Shown in pieces: positions 61,256 to 64,000 of a stretch of 64,000 nucleotides of DNA; position 1 is the stretch's first letter, and each line of letters begins with the position of its first letter. This DNA is from Chenggangzhangella methanolivorans (GTDB lineage: Bacteria; Pseudomonadota; Alphaproteobacteria; Rhizobiales; Methylopilaceae). The notes below the pieces were generated by a model. It made no database searches and was not told where the DNA came from. It saw only the letters and a list, made by a program, of their open reading frames with translations. The DNA lies in assembly GCF_019797865.1 (NCBI RefSeq), contig NZ_CP081869.1, forward strand, positions 2,170,001 through 2,234,000, written 5' to 3'. A program made the translations under genes and the position numbers.

Positions 61256-61288
61256 GTATCTAATGGAAACCATGTTACGAAGCGATAC
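61256..61288. promoter_or_regulatory. candidate HxlR operator in divergent gap
   Basis: GTATC...GATAC arms 23 bp apart enclose a perfect ATGG-AAA-CCAT palindrome (61263-61273) in an AT-rich stretch immediately upstream of the NAD(P)-binding gene. This suits an HxlR-type dimer site controlling both genes. Confidence 0.4.
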
Positions 61289-61377
61289 ATAGACGCCTCT
61301 CGCGCGGGCCGTAAGAAGGCACGCGGGAGTGCGCTGGTTTCCGGTCGGAAACCTTTCAGCGTCTTGGAGAACAGGCG

Positions 61378-61752
61378 ATGCGCCAGCAATACGACGTCTA
61401 CGCCATGCGCTGTCCGACGCGGATGGTGCTGGACCGGATCGCGGACAAATGGGCGCTGCTGCTGCTCGACCGCCTCGCAGAGGAGCCGATGCGCTTCAAC
61501 CGCCTAAGACGGGACATCGAGGGCCTGTCGCAGAAGGTGCTGTCGCAGACGCTGAAGCGCTTGGAGCGGGATGGGCTCGTCTTTCGCGAAGCCTTCGCCA
61601 CCGTTCCGGTCACGGTCGAATATTCGCTGACGCCGCTCGGCCGCACTCTGAACGAGACGGCCTCAGCGCTCGCCCACTGGGCGGAGCGCAACATGGACGA
61701 GATCCTCCAAGCGCAGGCGGCCTACGACCGGAAGACGAGCGGGGGGAGCTAG
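61378..61752 (+). CDS. HxlR-family transcriptional regulator
   Basis: A 124-residue winged-helix protein: CPTRMVLDRIADKWALLLLDRLAEEPMRFNRLRRDIEGLSQKVLSQTLKRLERDGLVFREAFATVPVTVEYSLTPLGRTL. The Cys near residue 12, in the segment before the first helix (YAMRCPTRMVL), is at the position that senses thiol stress in YodB/HypR-type members. It is divergent from the NmrA-like oxidoreductase and probably represses it. The stop overlaps the convergent GST gene end by 4 bp. Confidence 0.9.
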   Translation: MRQQYDVYAMRCPTRMVLDRIADKWALLLLDRLAEEPMRFNRLRRDIEGLSQKVLSQTLKRLERDGLVFREAFATVPVTVEYSLTPLGRTLNETASALAHWAERNMDEILQAQAAYDRKTSGGS

Positions 61753-62372
61753 CCTCTCCCGAACGCCCGCCTGTGCGCGGGCCGCTCGGCGATGCGGCTG
61801 AGATAGCCGGCGAAGCGCTCGGGTCCCGGCAGCTTGCCCCAGCCGGCGAGCCAGCCGAGGAACGAGCCGATCGTGAGATCCGCGGCGGTGAAGCTCTCGC
61901 CCTGGAGCCAGGGGCCGGGCTTCAGCGCGGCCTCGACGCGCTCCAGCGCCTCGTCAAAGCTCGGCCAGCCCGTCATCACCGGCGACGGCGCGTCCTTGCG
62001 CGGAAAGAACGCGTCCATCAGCGCCGGTTCGAGCACGCTCGCCGAATAGACGATCCAGCCGAGATAGGGCCCGCGCTCGAGCGAGCCCGGCGCCGGCGCA
62101 AGGCCGGCCTCGGGAACCGCGTCCGCCACGTGGATGACGATCGCGGCGGATTCCGTGACCACGACCTCCGCGGTCCCCTCCGGACCGCGGTCGACGAGCG
62201 TCGGGATCTTGCCGTGCGGGTTGAGCGCCAGGAACTCGGGCGACTTGTGCGTCCGGGCTTCGAGGTCGTGGGAGACGAGCTCGTAGGGCGCGCCCGTCTC
62301 CTCCAGCAGCCACTTGATGCGCTGGGCGCGCGACTGCGGATGATGGTGCAGCACGAACCGGGCGGCGGCCAT
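61749..62372 (-). CDS. glutathione S-transferase family protein
   Basis: A 207-residue GST: thioredoxin-like N-terminal domain (FVLHHHPQSRAQRIKWLLEETGAPYELVSHDLEARTHKSPEFLALNPHGKIPTLVD with the cis-Pro and ES glutathione site TESAAIVIHVAD), then an all-helical C-terminal domain (FTAADLTIGSFLGWLAGWG, the N-capping box). The active residue is probably the Ser/Gln near residue 13. Substrate unknown; detoxification is usual. Confidence 0.88.
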   Translation of the reverse strand: MAAARFVLHHHPQSRAQRIKWLLEETGAPYELVSHDLEARTHKSPEFLALNPHGKIPTLVDRGPEGTAEVVVTESAAIVIHVADAVPEAGLAPAPGSLERGPYLGWIVYSASVLEPALMDAFFPRKDAPSPVMTGWPSFDEALERVEAALKPGPWLQGESFTAADLTIGSFLGWLAGWGKLPGPERFAGYLSRIAERPAHRRAFGRG

Positions 62373-62426
62373 TGGGCTCTCCTCGCCAAAGACGGCCAGC
62401 GGTCGGGCGACCGCCGGAACCGGGGC

Positions 62427-62457
62427 GTCATCCCTGCCGAAGAGCCGGGATCCGGGA
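62427..62457. repeat. short degenerate palindrome (GTCATCC...GGGATCC)
   Basis: CGTCATCCCTGCCGAAGAGCCGGGATCCGGG, in the gap between the GST and mscL genes, has the ends of the 155-bp array units but not their inner part; probably a degenerate copy. Confidence 0.45.
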
Positions 62458-62512
62458 ACACGGCCCAGAACGGCGGCGCGTCCGACGCGTGTTCCGCAGG
62501 CGTCCTTTGGCC

Positions 62513-62953
62513 TCAGACCTTGGGCGCGGACGCCCCGGAGGCGAGGAGATCGCGGATCTCGGCCAGCAGCTTGACGTCGGCCGGCACTTCCGCGGCCGGC
62601 GCGGGCTTGGCCTCTTCCCTTTTCTTCATCCGGTTCATCGCCTTGATCACCATGAATAGGATGAAGGCGATGATGATGAAGTTGATGGTGATGGTCAGGA
62701 AGCTGCCATAGGCGAGCACCGCGCCCTGCTTCTTGGCGTCGACGAGCGCGGGCGACGTCACGGCGGACGACAGGCCGACGAAGTAGTTCGAGAAATCCAG
62801 GCCGCCGATGACCGCGCCGACGATCGGCATGAAGATGTCGGCCACGAGGCTTTCGACGATCTTGCCGAAGGCCGCGCCGATGATGACGCCGACCGCGAGG
62901 TCGACGACGTTGCCCTTCATTGCGAATTCTTTGAACTCTTGCACCATCGACAT
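62513..62953 (-). CDS. mscL: large-conductance mechanosensitive channel
   Basis: A 146-residue channel opened by membrane tension during osmotic downshock. N-terminal amphipathic helix [49 protein letters not shown], pore helix with the AxG pattern, a periplasmic loop, TM2 [33 protein letters not shown] and the C-terminal bundle [12 protein letters not shown]. Complete and standard length. Confidence 0.96.
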   Translation of the reverse strand: MSMVQEFKEFAMKGNVVDLAVGVIIGAAFGKIVESLVADIFMPIVGAVIGGLDFSNYFVGLSSAVTSPALVDAKKQGAVLAYGSFLTITINFIIIAFILFMVIKAMNRMKKREEAKPAPAAEVPADVKLLAEIRDLLASGASAPKV

Positions 62954-63124
62954 GGCGGAACCCCCTGTAACGGCCGGCAGATGACAAAACGCCGGCTATG
63001 CCGTTAGAGGTTATCGAGCCCGGCGAGCGATTGGCAAGACGACGGCGCGCAATGACTTGGCGCGCGACAGGATTCGTCTCAGTCAATCGCCCGCGCGTCA
63101 GGCTGTGCGAGGAGACGGCTCAAG

Positions 63125-64000
63125 TTGCAGGGTTGGATCGTGTTGACCGTCGCGGCGGTCTATCTGGCGGCGCTGTTCGCGCTCGCCGCCTGGGTCGACC
63201 ATTCGCGCCCGCGCTGGACGGAAGGGCGACTCCGGCCGCACCTCTATGCGCTCGGGCTTTCGGTCTACTGCACCGCCTGGTCGTTTCTTCGGCGCGGTCG
63301 GCTTCGCGGCCTCGGCCGGCTGGAGCTTCCTCGCGCTTTCGATCGGCCCGGCGCTTGCGCTTGCGCTCTTCACCCCGGCGCTGAAGCGGATCGTCCGCCT
63401 CGCGAAAGAGCGCAACATCACCTCGATCGCCGACTTCATCGGCGCGCGTTACGGCAAGAGCGAGCGTGTGGCGGGACTGGTCGCCGTCGTCGCGATCGTG
63501 GGCGCGACCCCTTACGTGGCGCTGCAGCTCAAGGCGATCGCGACGTCGGTCGCCATCATGGCGGGCCCCAGCAGCGAGTTCGCGATCGATCCCGCGCTGG
63601 TCGCGGCCGCCGGGCTCGCGCTGTTCGCCATGCTGTTCGGCGCGCGTCAGGTCGCCGCCACCGAACGGCAGGAAGGGCTGATGCTGGCGGTCGCGGTCGA
63701 GTCCGTGGTCAAGCTCGCGGCCTTCCTGATCGTCGGCGGCTTCGTCACCTTCTGGCTGTTCGACGGCTATTCCGGGCTGATCGGCCGGGCCGCGGCGACC
63801 GCGGTCGTCTCGCCTTTCGCCACCGCGCCGTCTCCTGCGCACTGGGTCGCGCTGACGGCGCTGTCCTTCGCGGCCTTCCTGCTGCTTCCGCGCCAGTTCC
63901 ACGTCGCCGTTGTCGAGAATCGCGACGAGGCCGACGTCGGACGCGCCGCCTATCTGTTTCCCGCCTATCTCGTCGCCTTCAACCTGTTCGTGCCGGCCGT
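63125..64000 (+). CDS. SSS-type membrane protein, CbrA-like sensor N-terminus (3' partial, frameshifted)
   Basis: About 290 residues of a multi-span protein run past the window end. WIVLTVAAVYLAALFALAAWVDHS is the first helix, then RPHLYALGLSVYCTAWSFFGAVGFAASAGWSFLALSIGPALALAL, IARYG-type NITSIADFIGARYGKSERVAGLVAVVAIVGATPYVALQLKAIA, and further helices to LVAFNLFVPAV. YCTAWSFFGAVG is characteristic of CbrA-like histidine kinases that carry a sodium:solute-symporter domain. Near 63285 an extra T breaks the frame. Start is a TTG at 63125 or GTG at 63140. The kinase part, if present, lies outside. Confidence 0.72.
   Translation, partial: MQGWIVLTVAAVYLAALFALAAWVDHSRPRWTEGRLRPHLYALGLSVYCTAWSFLRRGRLRGLGRLELPRAFDRPGACACALHPGAEADRPPRERAQHHLDRRLHRRALRQERACGGTGRRRRDRGRDPLRGAAAQGDRDVGRHHGGPQQRVRDRSRAGRGRRARAVRHAVRRASGRRHRTAGRADAGGRGRVRGQARGLPDRRRLRHLLAVRRLFRADRPGRGDRGRLAFRHRAVSCALGRADGAVLRGLPAASAPVPRRRCRESRRGRRRTRRLSVSRLSRRLQPVRAGR

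Overview
The window is very GC-rich DNA of an alphaproteobacterium, most likely a member of the Hyphomicrobiales (Rhizobiales). The evidence is the family make-up (DUF4175/TIGR02302, DUF1194, DUF4174, a glxBCD/glnT-like or mgsABC/gmaS cluster) and several kinds of short palindromic intergenic repeat of a style common in that order. A N-methylglutamate-type methylamine cluster would fit a facultative methylotroph, but that is inference. The region reads as ordinary chromosome: I see no integrase, transposase, phage gene, CRISPR array or replication origin.

Layout. 1-6.4 kb: the end of a homoserine dehydrogenase-like gene, tRNA-Arg(CCG), and a convergent pair of TPR proteins, one ending in a sulfotransferase and one in a glycosyltransferase. 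6.7-13.1 kb: a nitrile/isonitrile locus with a GlxA-type regulator divergent from isonitrile hydratase, then LysR, nitrilase, DUF485 protein, a solute:sodium symporter and MarR. 13.2-16.7 kb: a translationally coupled ubiD / TIGR02444 / ubiX decarboxylase operon with two long palindromic operators upstream, then ogt. 16.8-17.6 kb: a tandem array of about 155-bp palindromic units. 17.7-22.3 kb: mgsA-mgsB-mgsC-gmaS (or glxB-C-D plus glnT), with a palindromic repeat in two of its three gaps. 22.4-35.5 kb: a complete type II secretion system in two divergent operons, gspD-pilD-F-G-H-I-J-K leftward and E-L-M-C rightward, with a secreted GlcG/HbpS-like protein at the divergence point.

35.7-44.8 kb: housekeeping and envelope genes (cyclic-nucleotide-domain protein, OmpR-type regulator, YkuD L,D-transpeptidase, Bax-inhibitor-1 protein, glyoxalase I, two membrane proteins, leuB, DUF4174 protein, large DUF4175 protein). 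44.9-49.0 kb: a TetR-controlled catabolic operon (flavin-dependent monooxygenase, flavin reductase, amidase). 49-56.2 kb: a PoxB-like thiamine enzyme and an RND efflux operon with two adaptor lipoproteins. 56.6-64 kb: cardiolipin synthase, an endonuclease/phosphatase-family protein, DUF1194, an SRPBCC protein, an NAD(P)-binding protein divergent from an HxlR regulator, a GST, mscL, and the start of a symporter-type (CbrA-like) membrane protein cut by the window end.

Quality warning. At about two dozen places a gene continues in another frame after a one- or two-base indel, most often one base missing from a G or C run. Each reading frame resumes with intact family motifs, so I treat these as probable consensus-sequence errors and give full spans rather than calling pseudogenes.
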